This document shows, in pieces, positions 1 through 10,864 of a stretch of 64,000 bases of DNA. The notes under the pieces are model-generated. The model did no database searches. It saw nothing but the letters and a program-made list of their open reading frames with translations, and was not told the DNA's origin. Within the stretch, counting starts at the first letter, position 1; each line of letters opens with the position of its first letter. Position numbers and translations under genes: made by a program. Source of the stretch: Norana najaformis (Eukaryota > Annelida > Clitellata > Crassiclitellata > Hormogastridae); assembly GCA_964023275.1 (NCBI GenBank), contig OZ029913.1, positions 40,787,757 through 40,851,756 of the forward strand, in the 5' to 3' direction.

Positions 1-340
1 TATTAAAGTGTTGCGTTAACTTTAGTTCAGACTGGATGTTGGTCGTTGGTACTGCGTAACCGTTTTGTTGCCAGTCTCTCTTTGGTTTCCTGCGTGGATG
101 ACTTGTTTAGTTCTTTGGAGTCGTTTCTGGTTCTTTTTGAGTCGTTTTTCATAGCTGTCTGTTGGTGGACGCTTTCTTTGTCTCTTCATTTGGATTTTCG
201 CTGGTTTTTGTAGTCGCCGCCTAGGGCTGTGTCTTGTAGCGCTACGCGAGTCATGTTACGCTTGTAAATGGCTTAGGAAATTAAATTTTGTCGAAAAGCT
301 GGTATCTTATTACATACGGCCTATCTCTTGACAACCTGCA
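1..340. other. unassigned left edge
   Basis: T-rich, irregular sequence with recurring TTTTGAGTCG/TTTCTGG-like words, which may be a decayed repeat. I see no exon, RNA gene or clear element. Confidence 0.4.
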
Positions 341-500
341 ACATGCATACATATATATATACACATATACAAACATGCATGCATACACACGTGCACATTA
401 AAGCACAGATACGCACATAAGCTCATATCCACGTAGACTCACATATTCACACATACACGCTTACCCACACATACGTACCAGCACACATCCACACATGTCT
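340..500. repeat. TA/CA-rich microsatellite
   Basis: Alternating ATAC, CATA and TATATA words with no unique sequence between them. ORFs read through here are not genes. Confidence 0.7.
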
Positions 501-552
501 ACATTGTATTGCATTGAGCTGACATAGACTTCTTGCCTTTCGGCTGAAACAG

Positions 553-804
553 GTGGTTTCGCCTGCAGAAGAATACTTTCACTGGATCCGAGGAGTGGCA
601 GTCGACGGGCGACTATTGGAAGCGCTGCTGGGACAGGTGCCCAGACATCTACTGAGGACATTTGATGAGGATAATCGACGTTTCTCCACTTCCGCTCAAA
701 CTGCTTCAACCGAGCAACAGGCTCGGTTGCTCCCGTTGCATGCTCTCAAAAGAAATCCAAAACTTTGCGAGAATCGTCGATTTGCAAACGAAACGAGTTT
801 ATAA
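553..804 (+). CDS. possible terminal exon, unknown product
   Basis: An 83-codon open frame starts right after an acceptor-like GAAACAG and ends in TAA at 802-804. Base composition is balanced and differs from the AT-rich repeats on both sides. The product is rich in Leu, Arg and Gln (for example EALLGQVPRHLLRTFDEDN) and matches no family I recognise. There is no good ATG at its 5' end, so it would have to be an internal or last exon of a gene lying left of the window. The length is within what chance allows, so this is only a candidate. Confidence 0.2.
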   Translation: MVSPAEEYFHWIRGVAVDGRLLEALLGQVPRHLLRTFDEDNRRFSTSAQTASTEQQARLLPLHALKRNPKLCENRRFANETSL

Positions 805-839
805 CCCAAGTTATCGAATTCATCCAAATTCAAGACAGG

Positions 840-1095
840 CGAACATATGTATTTATATGTATATATATGCATATATATGTGTGTGTGCATGCATATTAAA
901 GGATATATGTCTATATATGTACAACTATATGTATATATATAATATGTACATATAAACAGTATATGTATAGACTTATTAAAGGATGCATGTACAAATACAT
1001 ATATATCTACCTATTCATGCTTATGCATGTATGTGTTTATACATGTGCATATATGCATATATATATACGTGTATATATTTGTATGTTTATATTTA
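840..1095. repeat. ATGTATAT microsatellite
   Basis: Dense TATATG, CATATA and TGTATG words over about 250 bp. The long tyrosine, isoleucine and cysteine-rich ORFs here are repeat artefacts. Confidence 0.8.
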
Positions 1096-2450
1096 CTCGA
1101 AACTGCTTGTAATGCTATTTTTGGTAGCCATGCACTGTATATTACAACATATATGCATGCATGCGGCTAATAATCGCCTTCTGCTGAAGACGTGTACTGT
1201 AACGCGATCGTTGGGTTTCACTTCAGTGCACTGGCGCCGCTTGCTATCCGACAATGGGAGAATAGGGGGGACAACAACCTTCACTGGAGATAGTAGTAGT
1301 TCCTCAGTTTAACGACATCTTATGGCATCAAAGGCCATTGACGTCGCCCTCCTCCTTTTTCCAGGCTTGGGACTGGCACTACACCCAAACAAGGCAGTGG
1401 CGGAGTTTCACTGGATATCATGACAAGCTCTGTTACCATATTAAACTATAAAAGAAGTGGCCTGTAATTTTGGGAGAGGGAATCTGACGTGGGTGGGCTT
1501 CGTTTGGGGAGCGATGGACGCTTCTTACCTCCCCTGCAGAGCCGCTACTGTGTCCATAATTTGTAATATATCAGAATTTGTGTCATAGTGAAGCGGATTT
1601 TATAAGGAGGTTCCAGTGTAGATTATTCTTTTGTCACAAGATGCACTTGAGTTTGGCACTTGTTAAATGAGCATGTGCAAAGCTGTTACTGTATGAAGCG
1701 ATTTTGCATAACATTGCGCCATATAAATGTGATAATAGTAAGATACTTTGGGAATGTGCTATTCCAGTGCAGTGATCATTTAAGATAAGGGCAGATCAAC
1801 TGTTGGAGCCATGCCTCCTTCAATCATAGTTTAGAAAGCCTGTGCAAAGAAAAAATCAGATGCGAGGGACCCTAATATAGACGTGCTCCTTCCTAGATCT
1901 ACCAGTGGTTTAAGAGTTATTATTTTCTTACGGAGTTGATCTAAAATGAATAATTGCCTATATATATATATTCTTAAATATATTCTTAAATACACAATTA
2001 ATTTATAGGGTATCGCTGTCCCCAAGAACACTCATCACTCTGACTTTGAGAAAATGCAGGGATGTTGAATTTTAGGATCAGCTGCAACCCTAAGTATCGT
2101 CAACGGTGCAGAAACGTGCACAAGGTTTTTCAGGTTTTCAGGTTCTCAGTAGCATAGTTTACTTCGAGCACATTCCGAGTTTATGTAAAATATTTTTGTG
2201 TAAGTTTATTTCTGTCAGTTTGAAATCTCATCTGTCGTTTAACGCAACTCTGTACAAGAACAGCGAATATGAAACGATGATTTTCAGAGTCTGTTTGGTT
2301 TGATAGGCCCATGGATCTGTTCGGGTTGACCCAAGGGTCAAAAGGAGTTGATCCACTGGCCTGGTTTGGTCGGGAGGTATCGAATGACGGGTCTGGTCAG
2401 GATAAGAAGACGTCAACAAACAACAAACCACAGCCTAGTAGTAACCCAGT
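1096..2450. other. unassigned intergenic DNA
   Basis: No convincing exon. 1,685-1,735 contains CATTGCGCCATATAAATG, which resembles the LINE/SINE 3' tails seen elsewhere in the window (for example near 9,085 and 32,060), so part of this stretch is probably an old retroelement relic. Confidence 0.4.
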
Positions 2451-2453
2451 CTA

Positions 2454-2515
2454 AGATAAGGTAACGTAAGGTAAGTAAAGGTAAGATAAGGTAGGACAAA
2501 CTAAGGTAATATAGG
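2454..2515 (+). repeat. AAGGT pentamer cluster
   Basis: Imperfect GGTAA/AAGGT units. Member of a pentamer family scattered through the window in both orientations. Confidence 0.6.
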
Positions 2516-2529
2516 TTCGGTGAGAGTAG

Positions 2530-3440
2530 CTCATTTTTGCTTTTCTATGTACGTACTATATATATATGCATCTTCGTATATATATATATATATAGTTGAA
2601 TATTTATATAGCTCCTTTAGGGAATCTTTCAAATAGTCCCCAGTATATTATGATAGGCAAACTCCACAGTTATTGCCGAATATGTATGCATATTGAATAT
2701 CTGTGTTGTATAAAATTGTAACATGGTGCTTATTCGTTTCATGAAGGGAATTGGTTACTGTAACGCTTGTACTGTGTAACTCGTGTCTCACAATCTCGTA
2801 CAAACTATTAACAAGGTGCGGTTTGTAGAGGTACAGTTTCCCCTCCCTTCCCTATTGGGATGAACTGTTCCCCAATGGCATGGGTTCGGCACTCTTAACA
2901 CGTGTTGGTCCTTTAAACTGAAGTGGGAGCCAGAGCACCCGTGGTCATAATTTTTGCTACTGTAGAGCACTTTAAGTGTGGTCTACTCTTAAAGTAATGT
3001 CTGGAAACGGGAGATAAATATGTGGCCGTGAAACGCTCTCAGATATCAATTGTCTGGTAAAAAAAACACTGTCACTGTGCCACTGTGATTGCAATTATTT
3101 TGTCAGAAGACAAAATTGTCTGGCAGTAGGCAGCATTGAATGTGCTTTGACAACAGACTGTAGTTGTCAACGAACGTTCCATGGTCAGAATAGTGTTTGC
3201 TTTTAAAAGACATTACTTTTAAGACTATGTCCAGATTTCTGTCTGTCTCCAACGCTCAGTCCCATCACAAAACGCACCTCGTCTGATATTGCAAGACTTA
3301 TTAAGATAATTATTATTGTTATTGTTGTCGAACTGTTTGTTTTAACCTAACTGCAAACTAACACTGTACAGAATTAGTGCAGGATTTTTTCTACTGTGTT
3401 GTTTATCGGCGTTATTTGCTATCACAGAAGAAACACGAAT
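2530..3440. other. AT-rich intergenic DNA
   Basis: Begins with a short TATATA run (about 2,550-2,600). The remainder shows no long ORF, no RNA gene and no recognisable element. Confidence 0.4.
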
Positions 3441-3820
3441 TAAACTACTTTTCACGTTTTTTAAAATTAAAATAGTTCAAATACTTATACTATTTCAGAA
3501 AATGTTTCAGACAGTTAAATATTTTCAAAAGTTAAATTAGTTCAGATAGTTAGTTCAGATAATAAATCATTTTAGATATTTAAATTATTTCATTTCAAAT
3601 ATTTATATTATTGCATATACTTCATTATTTCATTTAGTTGAATATGAATGATTGAATATTATGAAATTAACATCCCAGGCATGAAAAATAATTTGAATCA
3701 GAGAAGTTAACTAATTTCAGATATTTTAAAATATTTTTCGGAGTACTAAATAAATTTAGATAGTTAAATATTTGTGATTACATTATTTAAGATAGTTATA
3801 TGTTTTCAGTTTCCCAATGT
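3440..3820. repeat. degenerate TTTCAGATAGTTAAAT repeat
   Basis: The words TTCAGATAGTTA, TTAAATATTT and TTATTTCA recur many times with substitutions, giving a diffuse tandem pattern of roughly 15-25 bp. It looks like an old, decayed AT-rich minisatellite. Confidence 0.45.
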
Positions 3821-4019
3821 TTCTCAGTATCCATAGATTTTTTCACTCTATAAAGCAAATTTTCTTAGTCAAGCAGAATTGTGGCGATTTTAGCTGACAG
3901 ATTAAGGTAAAATGAGGTTCATAGTGACTTACCCTACTTAAATTTGATTATTAACCAAAATTAACAAAAGCTGACTAGCAAAAATGATTATAGCATGTCT
4001 TATTCACGATATGTTGAGC

Positions 4020-4085
4020 TCAGGCATAAAGTAAGGTATAAGATAAGGTATAAAACAAGGTAAGGTATAATAAGGTATGAACCCG
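4020..4085 (+). repeat. AAGGT pentamer cluster
   Basis: Units such as GTAAGGTATAAGATAAGG in imperfect tandem; same family as 2,454-2,515. Confidence 0.6.
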
Positions 4086-4134
4086 TAATCAGTCAATAAT
4101 CATTCAAGGTGAACTATTATAACTGACTGAAACA

Positions 4135-4585
4135 TCGATGAATCGATCTGCGAATCCAACTAAGAATCAATCCACGAATTCATGGTAGGATCCATCAGTG
4201 AACCAATCCTCTAATCCATCCATGAATCCATCCATGAATCAATCCACAGATGAATCAATCAACAGATCACCTATGATTTAATTCATAAATCAATCCATGA
4301 ATCCATCGATGGATCCATACAGGGATTCATTCATGAATCCATGAATGAATCATTCCATGAATCCATCCACAAATCAGTCCATGAATCAAGCTATAAATCA
4401 ATCCATGAATTAATCCACAAATCTATTAATGAATCCATCCACGAATCAATGTAAGAATCCATTCACGAATCAATCCATGAATCGATCTAAATCAATCCAT
4501 GAATTAATCCAAAAATCTATTCATGAATCCATCCACGAATCAATCTATGAATCAATCCATGAATCAGTTTATGAATTGTAACCAG
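4135..4585. repeat. degenerate AATCCATGAATC satellite
   Basis: About 450 bp built from variants of a 12-mer such as AATCCATGAATC (ATCAATCC, ATGAATCC, ACGAATCC). The units are clearly related but few are identical, so the array is old. Confidence 0.75.
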
Positions 4586-4729
4586 TCTACCAAAGCCTAC
4601 ACAAATCGCTCCAATAATCTAAGCTCCGACTTAAAATTTAATCTCAAATTTATACAGCGCCGCCGCTATAATGAACAAGGAATCTATCGATGACTCTCCA
4701 ACTCATCCAGAAACAAGTCGATGTCAGGA

Positions 4730-4930
4730 GGTCTGTCCGACAAGACAAAGAGACACATAGAAAGAGACAGAGACGGAGATACAGAAATACAGAGACAGTG
4801 ACGGAAAGAAACAGATACAATATCTAGAAAGATAGAGCGACGGAGGCAGACCGATAGAGACAGACAGATACAGACAGACAGGGAAAGATAGACACAGACA
4901 GACAGCCTACGAAGGATAAACAAACAAATA
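4730..4930. repeat. ACAGAGAC purine-rich repeat
   Basis: Imperfect GACAGA/CAGAGA units. The cysteine- and leucine-rich ORF on the other strand is an artefact of the repeat. Confidence 0.6.
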
Positions 4931-5468
4931 AGACGAATAATAAAGATCCACGGATCGGACCCCTCTTTCAAGAACTGTGTGCCCAAATCGAACACCAAGA
5001 TCGATACTTAAACTGATCGCTAATCAATCGCTTGTTTATAAGTATCAATCAAGACTGTTCGTCTCTCATTAATCCCTACAAGAAGTACTCTTTGCAAAAG
5101 TCTCAAGTGTTCTCGCTGCTCCTCCGCCGCACACGTCACAAGGCACTAATCGAACTTCGATCCAAACTCGAGAGTACTCTTTTCGCCACTCAAGTACCGA
5201 TACGCTAAGTACTGTCACCGCTTCTCGCGACTGAATAGTCGGTCTGTGCACGCGCGGACCCTTCGCAGCCAGACCTGCTAACGCGCCAAGATTGGACTGC
5301 TGGACAATAGCATTTGGAGCGGCAGATCCGTAGGGGTCTGGAATTCCTTGTGGCGGTAGTTGCGTGTAAAACTGAATGTGCCTTTTAGATTCATTATGTC
5401 GTGCAGTTTGCTACATAGCTTTTTTCTTTTCTATGCAGAGGCTTAGAAAACGAAGTGGTATAGCACTT

Positions 5469-5515
5469 CATACCTATGGTTGCCTCTTGGAGCCTTTTGA
5501 AGGAACTGCTTTCTT
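5469..5515 (+). repeat. copy of a dispersed repeat shared with 19,449-19,497
   Basis: TACCTATGGTTGCCTCTTGG and the next 25 bp match 19,449-19,497 closely, with matching spacing. It is followed here by a polypyrimidine microsatellite. The shared module is probably the 3' part of a retroelement. Confidence 0.55.
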
Positions 5516-5672
5516 CTTCTTGTTCTTATTCTTCTTGTTCTTCTTCCTCCTCCTTCTTCTCCTTCTCCTACTCCTCCTCCTCCTCTTCCTCTTCCTCCTC
5601 TTCTTTTTTTTCTTCTTTTTATCATCATCATTGTCATCATCCTCATCATCGTCATCATCATCATCATCATTT
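5516..5672. repeat. CTT/CTC polypyrimidine tract plus CAT repeat
   Basis: Long TTC/TCC run followed by ATCATC units. Serine-, leucine- and arginine-rich ORFs here are artefacts. Confidence 0.85.
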
Positions 5673-6255
5673 GGGGAAAAGCTAAATCGAACAAGTATAT
5701 ATTAAGCCAGCATTTAGCAAACCATCGTGGACCGTAGTCAGTCGTCGTCTTCGAGGTTAAATTAAAAGGCGCTATAAGAATCAAGAAGGCATTGAACTTA
5801 AATTTGCATCCAACCCTCGTACGAAGAATTCAACTAACACTCGTTTTCAGCAAGTTTTCTGTGCACATGCCAAACACAGCAATCCATGGCCTCGCAAGAA
5901 AACCGTATTCATAAAGATCCCAGGTCAGTAAGAAGGTGATGAAATCTTAATTGCGCTACCAACAGAGTGATAGACAACGCATAATATATTAATATATATC
6001 CCTATCATAAAATATCTTCCTCAAATACACGAAGCAAACGTGGCCTAGCAGTGACGTGTCGAGATATTTACAAGATTTTAAAGATTTTTCATGATCCCTA
6101 AGATTTTTCATTGTGCCAGAATTTTGACTCATTTCTTATTTCCGCTTTTATGACTTGTGGGCAACACTCACCCTTACCAGTGGGGCAACTCAGTGACCCC
6201 ACTTATTTTTGTGTACATGATGAGTTTAACATGACATATAACGTACGTTAATATA
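5673..6255. other. unassigned intergenic DNA
   Basis: 5,740-5,780 (GAGGTTAAATTAAAAGGCGCTA) looks like a SINE/LINE 3' tail. Nothing else recognisable. Confidence 0.35.
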
Positions 6256-6257
6256 AA

Positions 6258-6428
6258 GCTACACATACATATAATATTACACATACATATAATATCACAC
6301 ATACATATAATATTACACATACATATAATATTACACATACATATAATATCACACATACATATAATATTACACATACATATAATATTACACATACATATAA
6401 TATTACACATACATATAATATTACACAT
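6258..6428. repeat. 18-bp minisatellite, about nine copies
   Basis: Unit ACACATACATATAATATT is repeated in tandem with almost no change except ATT/ATC at the junction. The 18-bp period keeps frame, so the minus strand shows a false six-residue repeat protein (NIICMC). There are no spacers, so it is not a CRISPR array. Confidence 0.9.
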
Positions 6429-6974
6429 AGATGCATGCATTTCTTGAATAGCAGCTTAAAGTGTGTCGCAGTATATATTAGTTAACATGCTGTACTTAAA
6501 ACTACTGCTCACTCTTAGAACTATTGTTCTTTTTAAGAACTAAGTATACATGAATAATTATATACATGTATGCCTGTATATACATAGCATGTGTAGTCCA
6601 ACATAAAATGTAGGCTTAATGTTCGTCTTAAGTCAGGAAGTAAGTAATAAGTAAGTCTAAATAAATCACTTTATGCATTATGTAATCTTAAAGGTCTAAT
6701 GTGTGTGTGTTAGTAAGTGAAAATGCCTAACTGTACAAACATGTACTGTACGTGTATATGCCTACGTACATCTAGGGATGTGCGTAGGCCTACTAAAGCC
6801 TATCTGATAGGCCCTCTTTTCATTCGCTAGGTCTATCGTCTATTGTTAGCGCAGGCCTATTAATACAAGCGTGTGCAAACGCGCCAGTCTGTTATTGAAG
6901 AGTGCCGTCTTGTCTACCACTCTCCCACCACCACCACCACCATCACCAACACCAACACCCCCACCGCAGCGCTC

Positions 6975-7440
6975 ACCTGAGAGCGGGGAGGGCAGGAGGG
7001 AGAGATAGCGGGAGGAAGAAGTAGATATACGGAGAGATAGTGAGAGCTTGCGCGCGAGAGAGAAATAGCGTGGGAGAGATATATTGAGGGAGAAGCAGGT
7101 ATATGGAGAAAGAGAGGGAGAAATAGGGAGAGAACCAGGCATACAGAGAGAAAGAGCTAGGGATAGAGAGAGAAAATGAGAGAGATAGGGAGAAAGAGGC
7201 AGTCATAAGTTAGTAGAGAGGGAAAGACTAAGGCAAACGAAGAGGAAGGCCGACCTATGAAAGGCTGAAGGTAGAGAGCGGGCAAGAGAGACAGACAGAC
7301 AGACAGAGACAGAGGAAGTGTATGGCGAGAAAAAGACAAAGAGATAAAACGATAGAGGCAGGGAGGGAGAGAGAGACATGCATAGGGAGGGATAGAGAGG
7401 GAGAAAAGGAAGGAGGGAGGTAGACAGACAGACAGACAGC
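6975..7440. repeat. GAGAGAGGGAG purine tract
   Basis: Almost all purine on the plus strand for about 450 bp, directly upstream of the RBM24-like promoter. It might affect local DNA structure, but nothing shows a function. Confidence 0.75.
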
Positions 7441-7494
7441 GCGATGGCAGAGAGGCCTGCCGTTCGTTTTTAGTCATGCGGCGCTCTCTTGCGC

Positions 7495-7502
7495 TATATA
7501 AG
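7495..7502 (+). promoter_or_regulatory. TATA box of the RBM24-like gene
   Basis: TATATAAG in GC-balanced sequence that differs from the purine tract upstream. Initiation would be expected about 30 bp downstream, giving a 5' UTR of roughly 390 nt to the ATG at 7,917. A TATA box at the edge of unique sequence, the right way round for the gene, is the best core promoter signal in the window; the start site is inferred. Confidence 0.5.
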
Positions 7503-7916
7503 CCATACGAAGCATTTTTGTGGCGCGTGGTGCGTGCGTGCCAACATGCGTGTTGTACGGCTCTAGCGTCCGTTGATTTGCACATTAAAGCGATCGTACT
7601 CGGACGCAAAGGCGAACAGTAGATCACCTTAAAAATAAGTGCGTTAGTTGCCTCGCAAACTCGGCTCTAAACCGTAGTCTTCAAGTCAACGGCTGACCTC
7701 GGTTAACTGCAAACAGTAAACTTCAGTAAACACGGTGAACTTCTGCGAAACGATACAATTCGGTAAACCGTAAACATCTGTAGACCAGTAACCTACTGTC
7801 AGCAGACAACAGTAAAGTTACAAAGAACTGGGTGAACCAGCGCGTATCAGAAGCGGCGAGAACGTTCCACTGATTATATTAACCGAATCGTTAATTAGCC
7901 AATTGTCTAATTAGCC

Positions 7917-8096
7917 ATGCTGCCGGCGGTGTCATGCTTGCAAAGGGATACAACCCTGACGAAGATTTTCGTCGGGGGTCTGCCGTATCACACGACGGAC
8001 GACACCTTGCGGCGATTCTTTGAACAATTCGGGGAGATAGAGGAAGCGGTTGTCATTACTGACAGGCAGACTGGAAAGAGCAAAGGATACGGATTC
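7917..8096 (+). CDS. RBM24: RBM24-like exon 1
   Basis: Start ATG in ATTAGCCATGC. Sixty codons cover the N-terminus and most of the RRM. Donor GTGAGT follows at 8,097 in phase 0, splitting RNP1 between Phe60 and Val61. The open frame continuing to 8,330 is intron read-through. Confidence 0.93.
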
Positions 8097-10819
8097 GTGA
8101 GTTTATTTTGCGCTTATTTCTGGGCAGTGTGGATATGTATGCGTATGTATGTATGTATATATGTGTTATGTAATATGTATTATGTATGTATGTATGTACC
8201 GGTATGCATCTTTGTCTGTATGTTTGGTTCCATGTCTGCCTGCACAACGACACCAATGCATACATTACCTTTTGGTTTTGCTCTGTTTTACCTTGATTTA
8301 TCTACCTTACCTTGCTTTATCTTACCTTAATTTACCTTATCTTTCTTTACTTAACCTCATTTTACGCTACCCTTACGTTACATTAAGTTACGTGACATTC
8401 CCCTAAATTACCATACCCAACTTACTTCATCATTCCTTACTAAACCTTTCCTTAACTTGTTTACCTTTCCTTACAATATTTACCTTACCTTATTTTTATC
8501 TTACATGCCTTACCGTGTTTTACCGCACCTCACCTCGCTTTACCCTACTTTACCTTACATTATCTTACCTTGTCTTGCCTTACTTATCATGCCTTACCTT
8601 ACATTACCTGGCTTACCTGCACTGCTTTCATGAAAAGCGGGAATCGGCCGGAAGCGAGTCTCTGTGGTTGAATCAATGACACGAAATCGATTCTGTCTGG
8701 CGACATCTAGTGGCTGCGGTCGACGCCAAAAACCTTCTGAAAACAACGAAAGTCATTAGACGACGAATCCAGACCAAAGGCAACACATTGGTTCAAACAA
8801 AGACACGCGAACAAACAGACACGCAGACGGACGGACAGATAGACAAACAGAGAGACGGACGGACGGACAGACATAGGATAGAGAAGCAGGCAACGGGACT
8901 GACAGACAAAGAAACACACAGATGGACAGACGAACTCAGACTGACAAAGTAATATACTTACTGACATACTGACTGACATACTGAGTAACTTGCTTACTTA
9001 CTTCTCTTGTTTCCGGCTCACTGACTGTTCGACGGATTCACTGACTATCGATTGATGTTTTATGCATTATGCTATATACGGCGCTATATAAATCATTACG
9101 TTGGATTATAAGATTAAATGTTTGTCAAATGAGTTATTACTTTACTTCTAACCCCGCACTTCCTCCCTGCCACCTGTAACTGACTTACACTCATCTTTGC
9201 CGTAATTTTATCGATTATCAGTTACACTACCGACATGTAATTAAATGACACTTGTGGCGCCAAAGAAATTTTGAGCGTTCGTTACTTAACGTGGAATTAA
9301 TTGTTGTTCTTGCGATGATACAGCTGACTATTGTGTAGTCGAATAGCTGTGCTGAATGGAATTGTCTGTACTCCCATTAATCACACACTATAAGCATGCT
9401 CTACAAAATGTCTCGTAATGCCAGACACTACTGCGGCTATAACCGGTTGCGATAATGTAGGGCCGTTACTGTGGCCTACATGGGAACAACTTATGTGGCT
9501 TCTTTACAGAAAAAATGATCATTTATTCTTCGATTGTAGTGTTGGTCATGGCGACCTTGTTTCGTTGCTAGATGGCATCGTTATAGGCCACACGATTTCA
9601 CCTGTTTAACTTGGGAGCGTGTGTGCGAGGGGGAATAGACAATGCGTATACAAAGAGTATTTAGAATTGCGCCATTTCGACAATGATCTCTTGTTATCCG
9701 GTGCTTTTTCTATGACTGTCTGCCAACCATTTCCATTATTTATTCCGCAAGGTGTTTGTGAGTGAGCGAGCGAGTTCGGACGCTTGCTCTTGTTTTCTAT
9801 GCGTCTATTCGAGTTGTTCCGTGGAGTGGACCATCAAAGGCGAATCGTATCGGAACCCAGTGACGCCTTTTCATCAGTTCCCGACATCATCGATAATTTA
9901 TGGCTGTTCAAACAGCACCTGCCTCTTCACCCGAACGCCTACCTGACTGGTCGTCCTAAGCTGCGAACGCCTGTTCTAAGAACGTGAAATGTTTTGAAAC
10001 ACTTGGCTCTAGGCTAGTGCGGCTGGTTGGATGATTTCAGGGATGTTTGGATGCCTGGCTAAATGTCTGGCTGGATGTCTGTCTGGCTATCTCATAGAAC
10101 TCTTTCATCCGGTTGCAGCTTGTGTTGGCTTTTTATCCCAGTATCTGTGACAGTCTGTGTATCTGTATATGTGGTTGTCTCTTTGTGTCTGTCTTGCTCT
10201 CTCGGACGCAGTCTTGTCGATTGAAGACTAATGACAGGGAAAGAAATTTTCTCGCTCTTGTTACGATTGTCAGATTACCCGTCAACAAGTTATTTATTAA
10301 AGTACCTGTCACGCATTGTCACGAGTAATTCACACTTGTCCCGACTGTTTTCTTGTTTTCTTGTCTCTTGAAGGCACAGCTTTCATTTTATCTTGCTAAG
10401 AAAGACTCTTTCTGGCTACTTTTACATCTTTATATTGTATAGCTGTATATTGTAGGCCCTACTGTTAGCAAAAACAAATGACATCAATAACAACTACTGC
10501 TAGCAGTAGTGTTATTATTAATTGTTATACAATATTATTAATAATGATGAGTCGAGACTTGAGTTCAGAGGCCTCGACACAAACGAAGTGACAGAAGGAC
10601 GCTATATGGTTCAAGCACGATGTCACCAACCGTGGACAAAATATGGTCTCGGTAAAGGATGTTAAACGCATTTGAAAAATAAAGTTTAACCAACACTGAA
10701 CCTGACTGCACGCTATTATTGTTTTCTCGAGGTAGAAATGATCCTTCAGGAACTAAAAAATTAGGTTAGGAGTATAAAATGATTGACCTCTGATTAACTC
10801 TTAATACTACTACTACTAT

Positions 10820-10864
<45 letters not shown>

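Noticed and set aside
6174..6440. Repeat protein NIICMC or CRISPR-like array
   Set aside because: An 18-bp tandem minisatellite without spacers in eukaryotic DNA.
8097..8330. Extension of the RBM24-like N-terminus beyond 8,096
   Set aside because: Starts at a consensus GTGAGT and reads a GTAT microsatellite; exon 2 at 13,160 continues the RRM instead.
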